Assembly (NCBI RefSeq): GCF_000473245.1
Contig: NC_022524.1
Coordinates: 1,574,501-1,638,500, forward strand
Source: Bacillus infantis NRRL B-14911
GTDB taxonomy: Bacteria > Bacillota > Bacilli > Bacillales > Cytobacillaceae
DNA length: 64,000 nt
Direction of reading: 5' to 3'
The notes under the pieces were generated by a model. It searched no databases and was not told the DNA's origin. It worked only from the letters and a program-made list of their open reading frames with translations. A program made the position numbers and the translations under genes. Positions 8,364-15,951 of the stretch are shown here, piece by piece. Each line of letters starts with the position of its first letter. The stretch's first letter is position 1.

Positions 8364-8393
8364 GAAGAGAGCAGGCTGCAGCCTGCTCTTCTT
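8364..8393. terminator. Bidirectional terminator
   Basis: AGAGCAGGCT (8368-8377) and its exact complement (8380-8389) with flanking A- and T-rich tails, between two convergent genes. Confidence 0.75.
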
Positions 8394-8394
8394 C

Positions 8395-8631
8395 CTATTC
8401 GATATTCAGCTCTGCTTTTAACTTTTCCAGGTCAAAACCAGTTATGACGGTTTGATCGATCACAAAGGTTGGAGTGGAGTAGGAATTATATCTTTTGGTT
8501 AATTCTTCCCTGGCTTTTTTATCGGTGCTGATATCCTTCACTTCATATGAAAAGCCGTATTCCTGGAGGAAGCGCTTGGAAATCTCGCATGGCGGGCAGT
8601 CTGGCTGAGAATATAGGGTAATTTGCTTCAT
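8395..8631 (-). CDS. Glutaredoxin/NrdH-like thiol-disulfide protein
   Basis: A 78-residue thioredoxin-fold protein with the redox motif CPPC at residues 12-15 after the first beta strand and the cis-proline segment STPTFVI later, the expected arrangement for the glutaredoxin/NrdH family at its usual length. CPPC is unusual compared with the CPYC of classical glutaredoxins. It would exchange disulfides in the cytoplasm; its reductant and target are not known. Single gene, with convergent neighbour downstream. Confidence 0.88.
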   Translation of the reverse strand: MKQITLYSQPDCPPCEISKRFLQEYGFSYEVKDISTDKKAREELTKRYNSYSTPTFVIDQTVITGFDLEKLKAELNIE

Positions 8632-8700
8632 TTGAATTTGCTCCTTAATTTTCGTTGCACATCAAATATACCATATTTTAATGAAAGGCTATTATGCTCT

Positions 8701-9669
8701 TTACCGCAGTTTTTCCGTTTTATTGTCCCTTTTTGCCAAATAATCCGCAAGCCCCATCGCTGACACTTCTAAATCAAGTGACAGCAGGCTGTATATAGGA
8801 TGGTCGTCCGCAATGCCCTTTTGGCTTAAATGGGCAAAGACCCTCTTTTTGAGGCGAGAGGCTATTTGGCCAGGTGCTTCATTATGTGAAGCGGCGTGAA
8901 AGGCTGTTTCTGCTTCTTCAATGAATATTTCAAGCCAGCTCCTGACCTGAAAATATGCTTCTGCAGGATTTCGCGATATGCCATAGTGCCCGAAGAAAAG
9001 GCAGTCAAGTTTTCTTGATTCATACAAAGAGATGGAAGCCAGCATTTTTTCAGGACTGAATTGATTTGGCGAAGTGGAAGGCAAGTAAAATTCAGTGCCC
9101 TCCCTATAAAGCTGAGGATAGAAGATGCCAGCCGTGTCGCCTGTAAACATTCCGTTTTCAGGGGGATAATAGACACTGAAGTGATGGTTTGCATGACCTG
9201 GTGTATCAAAAAAGGCTAGTGTACATGTATCGCTCAGCCTCAGCTCCCTTCCATCCTCCATTGCTTCCAGCCTGTCTGGCGGGATTGGGAGTATCGGATC
9301 AAAGAGAGCTTCAAATTGATCGCCGTATACGGCTTTTGCTCCGGCAATCAGGCGGGATGGATCTGCCAGATGTTTTTCGCCCTTTGGATGGACCATCACT
9401 TTTGCCTGCGGGCATGATTTGAGCAAAAGTCCAGCTCCCCCGGCATGATCAAGGTGAATGTGGGTGAGGATGATATATTTCACTTCTTTGACAGAGAGGT
9501 TTAACGCTTCGAGCCCATCAAGGATTCTTGTGACTGAAGGGCTTGCTGAGGTTTCAATGATGGCAAGGCTGTCTTCAGCCAATATGTAAGTTCCTGTCCG
9601 CTCTTCCATATTCAGGTCGTAACCATCGATTAAAAAAAGCTTTTCGGCTAACTTTGCCGGCTTTTGCAA
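8701..9669 (-). CDS. MBL-fold metallo-hydrolase
   Basis: A metallo-beta-lactamase fold hydrolase of about 322 residues. The zinc-binding signature THIHLDHAGG is complete, followed by the downstream metal ligands in DTPGHANHHF and FTGDTAG and a C-terminal helical region. Substrate is not predictable; related Bacillus proteins are annotated only by fold. I place the start at the TTG at 9669 because AAAAGGA lies upstream, whereas the ATG at 9717 has no ribosome site; a GTG at 9678 is a third option. It stands alone, not part of the ykuI-ykuJ block in B. subtilis. Confidence 0.8.
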   Translation of the reverse strand: MQKPAKLAEKLFLIDGYDLNMEERTGTYILAEDSLAIIETSASPSVTRILDGLEALNLSVKEVKYIILTHIHLDHAGGAGLLLKSCPQAKVMVHPKGEKHLADPSRLIAGAKAVYGDQFEALFDPILPIPPDRLEAMEDGRELRLSDTCTLAFFDTPGHANHHFSVYYPPENGMFTGDTAGIFYPQLYREGTEFYLPSTSPNQFSPEKMLASISLYESRKLDCLFFGHYGISRNPAEAYFQVRSWLEIFIEEAETAFHAASHNEAPGQIASRLKKRVFAHLSQKGIADDHPIYSLLSLDLEVSAMGLADYLAKRDNKTEKLR

Positions 9670-9989
9670 AAAAATCACGTCCTTTTCCGAAGCTTTTGCT
9701 TGTACAAAGCATGTCATTATTTTATGCTGTTAATATTGGCATGTAAAGAATTACGGTTCGAATATTCTGATTTTAAATCTTTGGGATAGAAACATGCTGA
9801 AAGTGAAACCTAAGAGCAAGATGAAGGTTTGTATGAAGGAAAAGGAACGGAGCTTTCCCGTATGCAGGTTCGCCGGCTTAAGGATGGAGCAGCTCCGCCG
9901 ATGCTGCCGATTGGAATTTGGTTTCCAATGTCCTTCATATATAATGGCGGCATATATTTGATTTGGTTTTGTTCGAAAGGAGAGGGAGC
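9670..9989. other. Gap upstream of ykuJ
   Basis: About 320 bases without a supported gene. Short open frames on both strands lack ribosome sites and family resemblance. The right part (9940-9980) is AT-rich and probably holds the ykuJ promoter; GGCGGCATATATTTG and the AAAGGAGAG ribosome site precede ykuJ. No repeat of the families described elsewhere is present. Confidence 0.5.
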
Positions 9990-10226
9990 ATGTCACAGCT
10001 TCAAGGTATATTAACACGTCTAAAGAATTTACAGGAACAGTCAGGCAGCGGGGAACCCGCCCAGCGTTTCTTTGAGGTGAATGGCGAAAGAAAATGCCAG
10101 GTTACTTATCATCCAAAAACAGAGACATACGAGCTGGAAGTATATAATGACAAAGAAAAGCCAAAAAGATACCAGTTTGACAATATGGATATGATTACAA
10201 TTGAAATCTTTGATCTCATCCAATAA
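9990..10226 (+). CDS. ykuJ: Conserved small protein YkuJ
   Basis: A 78-residue cytoplasmic protein starting MSQLQGILTRLK, strongly resembling B. subtilis YkuJ (79 residues). It ends in a conserved segment, FDNMDMITIEIFDLIQ. The family has a known crystal fold but no established function. Start ATG at 9990 is fixed by AAAGGAGAGGGAG; an upstream in-frame start at 9963 lies before that site and is not used. Followed by an intrinsic terminator, so probably monocistronic. Confidence 0.92.
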   Translation: MSQLQGILTRLKNLQEQSGSGEPAQRFFEVNGERKCQVTYHPKTETYELEVYNDKEKPKRYQFDNMDMITIEIFDLIQ

Positions 10227-10237
10227 CGCAATTCCCT

Positions 10238-10266
10238 TTAAAGGAACCCTCGAGGTTCCTTTTTTG
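10238..10266 (+). terminator. Intrinsic terminator of ykuJ
   Basis: AAAGGAACC pairs with GGTTCCTTT around CTCGA, followed by TTTTTTG. Confidence 0.85.
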
Positions 10267-10348
10267 CGTTTTCCATGAGTATGCCTGCCTATGCATCAGG
10301 ATAAACTTCAAAAATCAGTCTATCCTAATAGATAAAAGGGGTGAATCC

Positions 10349-10492
10349 ATGTTTCCGACAGTTGAATGTCCGAAATGCCATGAGGATGAAAGCATGGAAC
10401 AGGTATTAACGGCACAATCCAACCAGAATGTTATTTATAGATGCCCAAAATGCCGTTTTACCATAAAAGATATTCCTACCAGCAAAGGGTAA
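10349..10492 (+). CDS. 47-residue zinc-ribbon protein
   Basis: A very small gene with a strong ribosome site (AAAAGGGGTGA) eight bases before ATG. The protein has two CPKC pairs (Cys7/Cys10 and Cys32/Cys35), the four ligands of a zinc ribbon, and ends in a short basic/polar tail. Such ribbons usually bind nucleic acid or a protein partner; the function is unknown. In B. subtilis the ykuJ-ykuL interval holds other small genes (ykuK, abbA), so this is a position where small genes are found, but it does not look like AbbA. Easily missed by gene finders because of length. Confidence 0.75.
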   Translation: MFPTVECPKCHEDESMEQVLTAQSNQNVIYRCPKCRFTIKDIPTSKG

Positions 10493-10559
10493 GAAGGCCA
10501 GCGCCGAAAAAATATGATAAAATGAAAAAGTAAACACTTTCATTTGAGGAGTTTCGGCT

Positions 10560-11006
10560 ATGATAAGTCTTCACAGTAGTGAGTATCTGGAAATAAGCAT
10601 CAGGGACCTTATGATCCCTTCTGAAAGGGTAGCCCATGTACAAATTGGCAATACCTTGGAGCATGCCGTGCTTGTGCTGACCAAAAGCGGCTATACAGCG
10701 ATTCCTGTACTGGATCCAGGCTATAAACTCCACGGCCTCATAGGCACTCCTTCCATCATGGATTCCATCCTCGGGATCGAAAGGATCGAGTTTGAAAAAT
10801 TGGAGGAAAAACGGGTGGAGGCATGCATGAATCAAAATATTCCCCGCCTAAAAGCAGATTCGGATATGAAGCTGGCAATAGAGCTTTTGGTTGATCATCC
10901 CTTTGTCTGCGTCGAAAATGATGACGGCTTCTTTGAGGGAATATTAACAAGGAGAGCACTCCTTGACCGGCTGAACAAGCATGTGCGCAGACTGAACAGG
11001 AAATAA
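10560..11006 (+). CDS. darB: CBS-domain c-di-AMP receptor DarB
   Basis: A 148-residue protein consisting of two CBS motifs (about residues 15-75 and 85-140), matching B. subtilis YkuL/DarB nearly throughout (for example HVQIGNTLEHAVLVLTKSGY and IPVLDP). Known role in B. subtilis: free DarB binds and activates the (p)ppGpp synthetase Rel and stimulates pyruvate carboxylase; c-di-AMP binding, when potassium is high, stops both. Cytoplasmic. pycA and the c-di-AMP-controlled potassium channel gene ktrC lie in this same window. Start ATG follows TGAGGAG. It is upstream of ccpC as in B. subtilis, but a convergent TSUP gene has been inserted between them. Confidence 0.93.
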   Translation: MISLHSSEYLEISIRDLMIPSERVAHVQIGNTLEHAVLVLTKSGYTAIPVLDPGYKLHGLIGTPSIMDSILGIERIEFEKLEEKRVEACMNQNIPRLKADSDMKLAIELLVDHPFVCVENDDGFFEGILTRRALLDRLNKHVRRLNRK

Positions 11007-11012
11007 TTTCAG

Positions 11013-11038
11013 CAGCTCCTGAGGGGGCTGTTTTTTTC
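11013..11038 (+). terminator. Intrinsic terminator of darB
   Basis: CAGCTCC pairs with GGGGCTG (one G-U) around a short loop, followed by TTTTTTTC. Confidence 0.85.
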
Positions 11039-11059
11039 TTTACAAAGAGTTTGGCTGCA

Positions 11060-11791
11060 TCATTGCAGCAGTCTTGCTGACAGCTGGATGATCAGGAGAA
11101 TGGTGATACCATGAAGAAGCCTTTTCAGGCAGCGGGGATTGATTTTACCAGCTGCCCTTACAGCGAGATGGGCACCGAGGAGAGATCCTGTCAGCAGACA
11201 GAGGGAAGGCCTGAGCTGGAAGTTTCCTGCTGCAAGATAGATTGTGAACGATGCAAAGCAGCTTATGAATGTCTGGAATCGGCTGAAAGCCACCGCCCTG
11301 ATATAATTAAATCCCTTATTCAAAAAGGTATACATAAGCAGGGTTCCCTGGCCAGGTCCAAAGAGCCCGTCATATGCCCCTATAAAATAGATGGACGGAA
11401 ATAATCGCGGTGTGATGCCTGACTCGCCGGCAGTTTCCGCCGGCTTCTTCAGCATTGTGATGACAAGCGCAAAAACCAGCAGGGAAGCTGCAAGCATCGT
11501 CATGGCTTTTTCCGGGATGCTGTTGGCCAGTAGAGCGCCTGTGGCTCCTCCCGCAAGCCCGAAAGGCAGAGTCTGTAAACAGTCTCTCAAACCAATTTCC
11601 CTTTTCCGCAGCAGATAGAAAAAGCTGGAGAAAGAACTGAAGATATTTGAAAATTTAGCCGCCGCAACTGCAGTGTGGACAGGAATGCCGAGCAGGAGCA
11701 TGGAGGGCATTCCGATAAGTCCGCCGCTCCCGGCAAGTGTTCCGATAAAAGCAGACAAAAAACCTATAAATATTAAAAGAGTATATTCCAT
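11060..11791 (-). CDS. TSUP (TauE/SafE) family membrane permease
   Basis: A 243-residue polytopic membrane protein with about seven or eight hydrophobic segments. The start GFLSAFIGTLAGSGGLIGMP and the second-half repeat GAYDGLFGPGQGTLLM are the two glycine-rich signature loops of the TauE/SafE sulfite-exporter family. Members move sulfite, sulfoacetate or other small organic sulfur anions; which one is not decidable here. The ribosome site GGAGGG precedes ATG at 11791. It is divergent from ccpC with about 110 bases between, sharing a promoter region, and is absent from this position in B. subtilis. Confidence 0.87.
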   Translation of the reverse strand: MEYTLLIFIGFLSAFIGTLAGSGGLIGMPSMLLLGIPVHTAVAAAKFSNIFSSFSSFFYLLRKREIGLRDCLQTLPFGLAGGATGALLANSIPEKAMTMLAASLLVFALVITMLKKPAETAGESGITPRLFPSIYFIGAYDGLFGPGQGTLLMYTFLNKGFNYIRAVAFSRFQTFISCFASFTIYLAAGNFQLRPSLCLLTGSLLGAHLAVRAAGKINPRCLKRLLHGITILLIIQLSARLLQ

Positions 11792-11834
11792 TTCATCCCT
11801 CCTTCGCTATCATTGTATTCATTTCATGTTCATA

Positions 11835-11878
11835 ATGAAAATCGGAAATTTTTAAGATATAATATAAGAAAAAGTTAT
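11835..11878 (+). promoter_or_regulatory. ccpC promoter with CcpC-type dyad
   Basis: ATGAAA (11835-11840), a 17-base spacer and TATAAT (11858-11863) form a sigma-A-like promoter. Directly after it ATAA-GAAAAAG-TTAT (11864-11878) exactly fits the ATAA-N7-TTAT dyad reported for CcpC binding at citB and citZ, consistent with negative autoregulation. Confidence 0.7.
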
Positions 11879-11901
11879 AAAGTGAATAAGGGGAAGATTA
11901 T

Positions 11902-12786
11902 ATGTCAGCACTTTCTGAATTTCATCTATTATCGGTCCTGGCTCAGGAAATGAATATGAGAAAGGCGGCGGAACGGCTCTTTGTCTCACAGCCTGCCCTG
12001 TCGCAAAGGCTGCAGTCGATTGAAAAAGAATGGGAAACCAAATTGTTTGTGCGTTCTCAGAAGGGTCTTACCCTGACCCCTGCCGGCGAGCTGGTGATTC
12101 AGTTTGCCAATGAGGTCATTGGAAGAGAAGAAAAGGTCAAAGAATCCATCGGGGCCCTTAACTCAGAGGTGCATGGGACTTTAAAGCTGGCCGTTGCTTC
12201 CATTGTCGGGCAGAACTGGCTTCCCCAGGTTTTGAAAAAGTATATCAGCCGGTATCCTCAGGCTAAAATATCCCTTATGACAGGCTGGAGCAGCGAAATT
12301 TCCAAATCTCTGTATGAAGATCAGGTACATATCGGCATCATTCGCGGAACTCCTGACTGGAAGGGAGTCAAAATCCATCTGTTCAAGGACAGCCTCTACC
12401 TTGTTGACAAGGAAATCACCCGGCCTGAGCAGGTGCTTGAAACAGACCGGCCATTCATCCAGTTCAAAAGCGACTCTAATTATTATCAGGAAATCCAGGA
12501 CTGGTGGATGAGGCAATTCAAGACCCCGCCTAAAAGGACTGTTGTTGTAGATCAGATTGAAACATGCAAACAAATGGCCTTTAATGGCATCGGCTATGCC
12601 ATCCTTCCGGCAATCACGCTTAACGGAGCAGAAAAGGATATATTTAAGATTCCGTTATTGGATGAGAACAATGAACCAATAGAACGGGATACTTGGCTGC
12701 TGGGCTATGAGTCTGCCTTCAGGCTGAAGCAGGTAAGAGCATTTGCGGAATTGATAAGAGAGCATGTAGAAGAGGGGGGAAATTAG
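11902..12786 (+). CDS. ccpC: LysR-type regulator CcpC
   Basis: A 294-residue LysR family regulator, normal length. The N-terminal winged helix (residues 1-62) includes MRKAAERLFVSQPALSQRLQSIE; the effector domain follows and contains LAVASIVGQNWLPQVLKKY and VDQIETCKQMAFNGIGYAILP. It closely matches B. subtilis CcpC, which represses citZ (citrate synthase) and citB (aconitase) and responds to citrate. Its own promoter carries a matching dyad. It is followed by dapH after 70 bases without a terminator, the B. subtilis order minus the flavodoxin genes ykuNOP, which are absent here. Confidence 0.93.
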   Translation: MSALSEFHLLSVLAQEMNMRKAAERLFVSQPALSQRLQSIEKEWETKLFVRSQKGLTLTPAGELVIQFANEVIGREEKVKESIGALNSEVHGTLKLAVASIVGQNWLPQVLKKYISRYPQAKISLMTGWSSEISKSLYEDQVHIGIIRGTPDWKGVKIHLFKDSLYLVDKEITRPEQVLETDRPFIQFKSDSNYYQEIQDWWMRQFKTPPKRTVVVDQIETCKQMAFNGIGYAILPAITLNGAEKDIFKIPLLDENNEPIERDTWLLGYESAFRLKQVRAFAELIREHVEEGGN

Positions 12787-12856
12787 GTTTTTTTCTTGTT
12801 TTCGGTGCTTTTGTTTGTTAAAGTAATGCTAGTTACATACATAGGAGGCCTGTCAC

Positions 12857-13567
12857 ATGAAAATGATGGACGCAAATGAGATTATCTCATTCATACAAAA
12901 TAGCACAAAATCAACACCGGTTAAATTATACGTAAAGGGCGATTTGGAAGGATTGGATTTCGGTCCGTCTGCTAAAACCTTCTTAACCGGCAATACTGCA
13001 GTAGTGTTTGGAGAGTGGGCTGAAATCAGCCAGGCGCTTGAAGCAAATGCTTCACAGATTGAAGACTATGTTGTGGAAAATGACCGCCGCAATTCAGCGA
13101 TCCCATTGCTTGACATGAAAAACATCAAGGCGAGGATCGAGCCGGGTGCCATTATCAGGGATCAGGTTGAAATCGGGGACAATGCAGTAATCATGATGGG
13201 TGCTTCCATCAATATCGGAGCGGTTGTAGGCGAAGGCACGATGATTGATATGAATGTGGTCCTTGGAGGCCGTGCGACTGTCGGGAAGAATTGCCATATC
13301 GGGGCGGGATCTGTTCTTGCAGGTGTCATTGAGCCGCCTTCAGCCAAGCCGGTTATCGTGGAAGATGACGTAGTCATCGGAGCAAATGCCGTTGTCCTGG
13401 AGGGCGTTACAGTAGGCAAGGGTGCTGTTGTTGCAGCAGGCGCCATTGTTATTGATGATGTTCCTCCATACACAGTAGTGGCTGGCACTCCGGCACGCGT
13501 CATCAAGGAAATTGACGAAAAGACAAAATCAAAGACTGAAATCAAGCAGGAGCTTCGCCAGCTGTAA
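12857..13567 (+). CDS. dapH: Tetrahydrodipicolinate N-acetyltransferase DapH
   Basis: A 236-residue enzyme of the lysine/diaminopimelate pathway, identical in length and nearly so in sequence to B. subtilis DapH. The C-terminal two thirds is a left-handed beta-helix made of hexapeptide repeats (for example [22 protein letters not shown] broken into six-residue turns), which forms the trimer and acetyl-CoA site. It acetylates tetrahydrodipicolinate in the route to meso-diaminopimelate for peptidoglycan and lysine. Start ATG after AGGAGG. dapL follows, though a terminator-like hairpin lies between them. Confidence 0.95.
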   Translation: MKMMDANEIISFIQNSTKSTPVKLYVKGDLEGLDFGPSAKTFLTGNTAVVFGEWAEISQALEANASQIEDYVVENDRRNSAIPLLDMKNIKARIEPGAIIRDQVEIGDNAVIMMGASINIGAVVGEGTMIDMNVVLGGRATVGKNCHIGAGSVLAGVIEPPSAKPVIVEDDVVIGANAVVLEGVTVGKGAVVAAGAIVIDDVPPYTVVAGTPARVIKEIDEKTKSKTEIKQELRQL

Positions 13568-13577
13568 AGGCAGGCTG

Positions 13578-13616
13578 GAGGACCGTGCCTTCCAAAAGGG
13601 AGACCGGTCCTTTTTT
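13578..13616 (+). terminator. Terminator-like hairpin between dapH and dapL
   Basis: GGACCG (13580-13585) pairs with CGGTCC (13605-13610), with an inner CTTCC/GGGAG stem, followed by TTTTTTG. It could attenuate read-through into dapL or mark separate transcripts. Confidence 0.65.
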
Positions 13617-13662
13617 GTACCTTTTTTACGCAGGATTTTCACATTTAAAGGAGAGAGAACAT

Positions 13663-14784
13663 ATGAATCGGTTCATTCAGATTAGAAGGGATCTGCACCA
13701 GATTCCCGAGCTGGGATATAAAGAGTTCAAAACACAGCAGTATCTGCTTGATTATCTGGGGACACTTGACCAGGCCAATATGGAGATCAGAACATGGAAA
13801 ACAGGCATTTTTGTGAAACTGAACGGGACAATGCCTGGCAAGCTGATCGGCTATAGAGCTGATATCGACGGCCTTCCGATTACCGAGGAAACGGGCTTCG
13901 GATTTTCATCCCGGCATGAAGGCAATATGCATGCCTGCGGACATGATTTCCACATGAGCATTGCCCTTGGCCTTATTGCCTATTTTTCGGAAAACCGTGT
14001 AAAAGATGATCTTTTGTTTATCTTCCAGCCTGCAGAGGAGGGACCTGGCGGTGCGGAGCCGATGCTGAAATCGGATATTATGAAAGAATGGCGCCCTGAT
14101 ATGATTGCGGCACTCCATATCGCTCCAGAATACCCGGCGGGGGCGGTTGCCGTTAAAGAAGGGCTCCTCTTTGCGAATACTTCAGAGCTTTTTATTGATT
14201 TAAAGGGAAAAGGAGGGCATGCCGCCTATCCTCATCAAACAAATGACATGATAGTCGCTGCATGCTCACTTGTCTCACAGCTTCAAACGGTCATAGCAAG
14301 AAATGTTGATCCTCTGGACAGCGCGGTCATTACGATTGGAAAAATCACCGGCGGGACGGTCCAGAATATTATCGCCGAGAAAGCAAGGCTTGAGGGGACA
14401 ATCAGGACCCTTTCTGTGGAATCCATGGCAAGGGTGAAGAAAAGGATAGAGGCTCTGGTCAAAGGCACCGAAGCCGGCTTTGAATGCGAAGCGACGATAG
14501 ATTATGGTGCCATGTACCATCAGGTCTATAATGACGAAGTGCTCACGAGGGAGTTCATGGACTTTTTGCGCACCGGAACTGAAGCAGAGGTGATTGAATG
14601 CAAGGAAGCGATGACAGGCGAAGATTTTGGCTATATGCTGAGCGAAATTCCGGGGTTCATGTTCTGGCTGGGGGCAGATTCGGAATTCGGTTTGCATCAT
14701 TCCCGGCTGCAGCCAAAGGAAGAGGCAATAGAAAAAGCAATCTCTTATATGACGGCTTATCTGGAATATAAAGGGAACCAATAA
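13663..14784 (+). CDS. dapL: N-acetyldiaminopimelate deacetylase
   Basis: A 373-residue M20/amidohydrolase family metallopeptidase equivalent to B. subtilis YkuR/DapL. Metal-binding elements are visible in [10 protein letters not shown] and in PAEEGPGG with the general-base Glu, and in the late ALHIAPEY segment and EDFGYML. It removes the acetyl group from N-acetyl-LL-diaminopimelate. I start at the ATG at 13663 (AAAGGAGAG upstream) because an upstream in-frame start at 13585 would lie within the preceding hairpin and add residues not found in the family. Confidence 0.94.
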   Translation: MNRFIQIRRDLHQIPELGYKEFKTQQYLLDYLGTLDQANMEIRTWKTGIFVKLNGTMPGKLIGYRADIDGLPITEETGFGFSSRHEGNMHACGHDFHMSIALGLIAYFSENRVKDDLLFIFQPAEEGPGGAEPMLKSDIMKEWRPDMIAALHIAPEYPAGAVAVKEGLLFANTSELFIDLKGKGGHAAYPHQTNDMIVAACSLVSQLQTVIARNVDPLDSAVITIGKITGGTVQNIIAEKARLEGTIRTLSVESMARVKKRIEALVKGTEAGFECEATIDYGAMYHQVYNDEVLTREFMDFLRTGTEAEVIECKEAMTGEDFGYMLSEIPGFMFWLGADSEFGLHHSRLQPKEEAIEKAISYMTAYLEYKGNQ

Positions 14785-14800
14785 AGCTGCAAGAAAGATA

Positions 14801-14833
14801 AAAGGATGATCCGATGAGGACCATCCTTTTTTA
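14801..14833. terminator. Terminator after dapL
   Basis: AAAGGATG pairs with CATCCTTT, followed by TTTTTAA on the plus strand; A-rich flank on the other side lets it serve the convergent ykuT as well. Confidence 0.75.
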
Positions 14834-14875
14834 ATATAAAATTTTGCAGCCCGATAAACATCTGCCCGGCCTTCT

Positions 14876-15733
14876 TCAATTACTGCTGTTTTTTTCAATA
14901 TAGACCTGATGCGGATACGGGATTTCAATGCCGTTGGCGTCGAGCGCTTCTTTCAGCGCTTTGCGCAATTCCCGTTCAACGCCCCACTGCTCCATATTCT
15001 GCGTTTTTGCTATAATGCGCAGAACCACGTCCGAGGAGCCAAGGGACTGTATGCCTATCACATTCGGTCCGTCCATGATGCTCTCGTTACCCGCTTTCAC
15101 CTTGTCGCATGCCTCCTGGAGAACCATGATTGCTTTATCGATGTCATCGTCATAGGAAATGCCAATATCGACAAGTGCTCTCATGTTTCCGCGGGAATGA
15201 TTGCTCAGGCTCGTAATCTCCCTGTTGGGTACAAAATGGAGCGTTCCATCAAATCCCCTGATCTGCGTTGTTCTGAGGCCAACCTGCTCGACAATGCCGG
15301 AAAAGCTGGCAGCTGTGACATAATCCCCTACATCTATCTGTTTCTCAAGAAGCAGGAAGAAGCCTGTAACCACATCGCTCACAAGGCCCTGGGCGCCAAA
15401 GCCGATAGCAAGACCCACAACACCGGCACCAGCCAGGATAGCAGTAGCCTGGATCCCAAAAATCTGCAGGACGGTTACGGTAACAATAAAAATCAGTACA
15501 TAAGAAAAAACATTGCTTGTCAGGCTTTTAAGCGTCTGGGCCCGTGCCGAAGAAATATTCTCCCGCTGTTCAAAAGTGTCGAAGCTCTTTGAAATAAGCC
15601 TGCCGCCTGCAGCTCTTACAATCAAAAAAATGATGAAGATGGCTGCAAGTTTTAGAATGGCTGCCCCTGCAGAGAAAGCGAGGGCTCCCCAATCAATATT
15701 TCCAAAATACTCTCCAGCTTCTCTTAAATTCAA
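14876..15733 (-). CDS. ykuT: MscS-family mechanosensitive channel (YkuT)
   Basis: A small-conductance mechanosensitive channel of about 285 residues. Three hydrophobic segments come first, the third being glycine/alanine rich (ILAGAGVVGLAIGFGAQGLVSDV), which lines the pore in MscS; then the cytoplasmic beta domain (DVGDYV, LRTTQIRGFDG, VPNREI) and the alpha/beta vestibule. It releases solutes on hypo-osmotic shock; B. subtilis YkuT has been shown to contribute. I chose TTG at 15733 since AAAGGA precedes it; an ATG at 15760 has no ribosome site but cannot be excluded. Confidence 0.9.
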   Translation of the reverse strand: MNLREAGEYFGNIDWGALAFSAGAAILKLAAIFIIFLIVRAAGGRLISKSFDTFEQRENISSARAQTLKSLTSNVFSYVLIFIVTVTVLQIFGIQATAILAGAGVVGLAIGFGAQGLVSDVVTGFFLLLEKQIDVGDYVTAASFSGIVEQVGLRTTQIRGFDGTLHFVPNREITSLSNHSRGNMRALVDIGISYDDDIDKAIMVLQEACDKVKAGNESIMDGPNVIGIQSLGSSDVVLRIIAKTQNMEQWGVERELRKALKEALDANGIEIPYPHQVYIEKNSSN

Positions 15734-15951
15734 AAAATCAATCCTTTCATATGTAAGCATTTTTTCATTCTAACAAACATACAGCGGGCTGAACAACAAA
15801 TCCCCTTCCCGGCAGAAAAGAAAATCAGATTTTAAATAATCAAAAAAACTGGAAAATTCAGATTGAAAACTATAGATAATTATTTCGATAACCGTTATAT
15901 TTAGTATTACGGTCTTTTATTTTTCAATTCTTAACAACGAGAGAGGGGGAA

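Noticed and set aside
9829-10014. Small plus-strand frame overlapping the ykuJ start
   Set aside because: It ends within ykuJ in a different frame, has no ribosome site and no recognisable product.
14909-15592. A 227-codon frame antisense to ykuT
   Set aside because: ykuT is a clear MscS protein; the antisense frame lacks similarity and a ribosome site.
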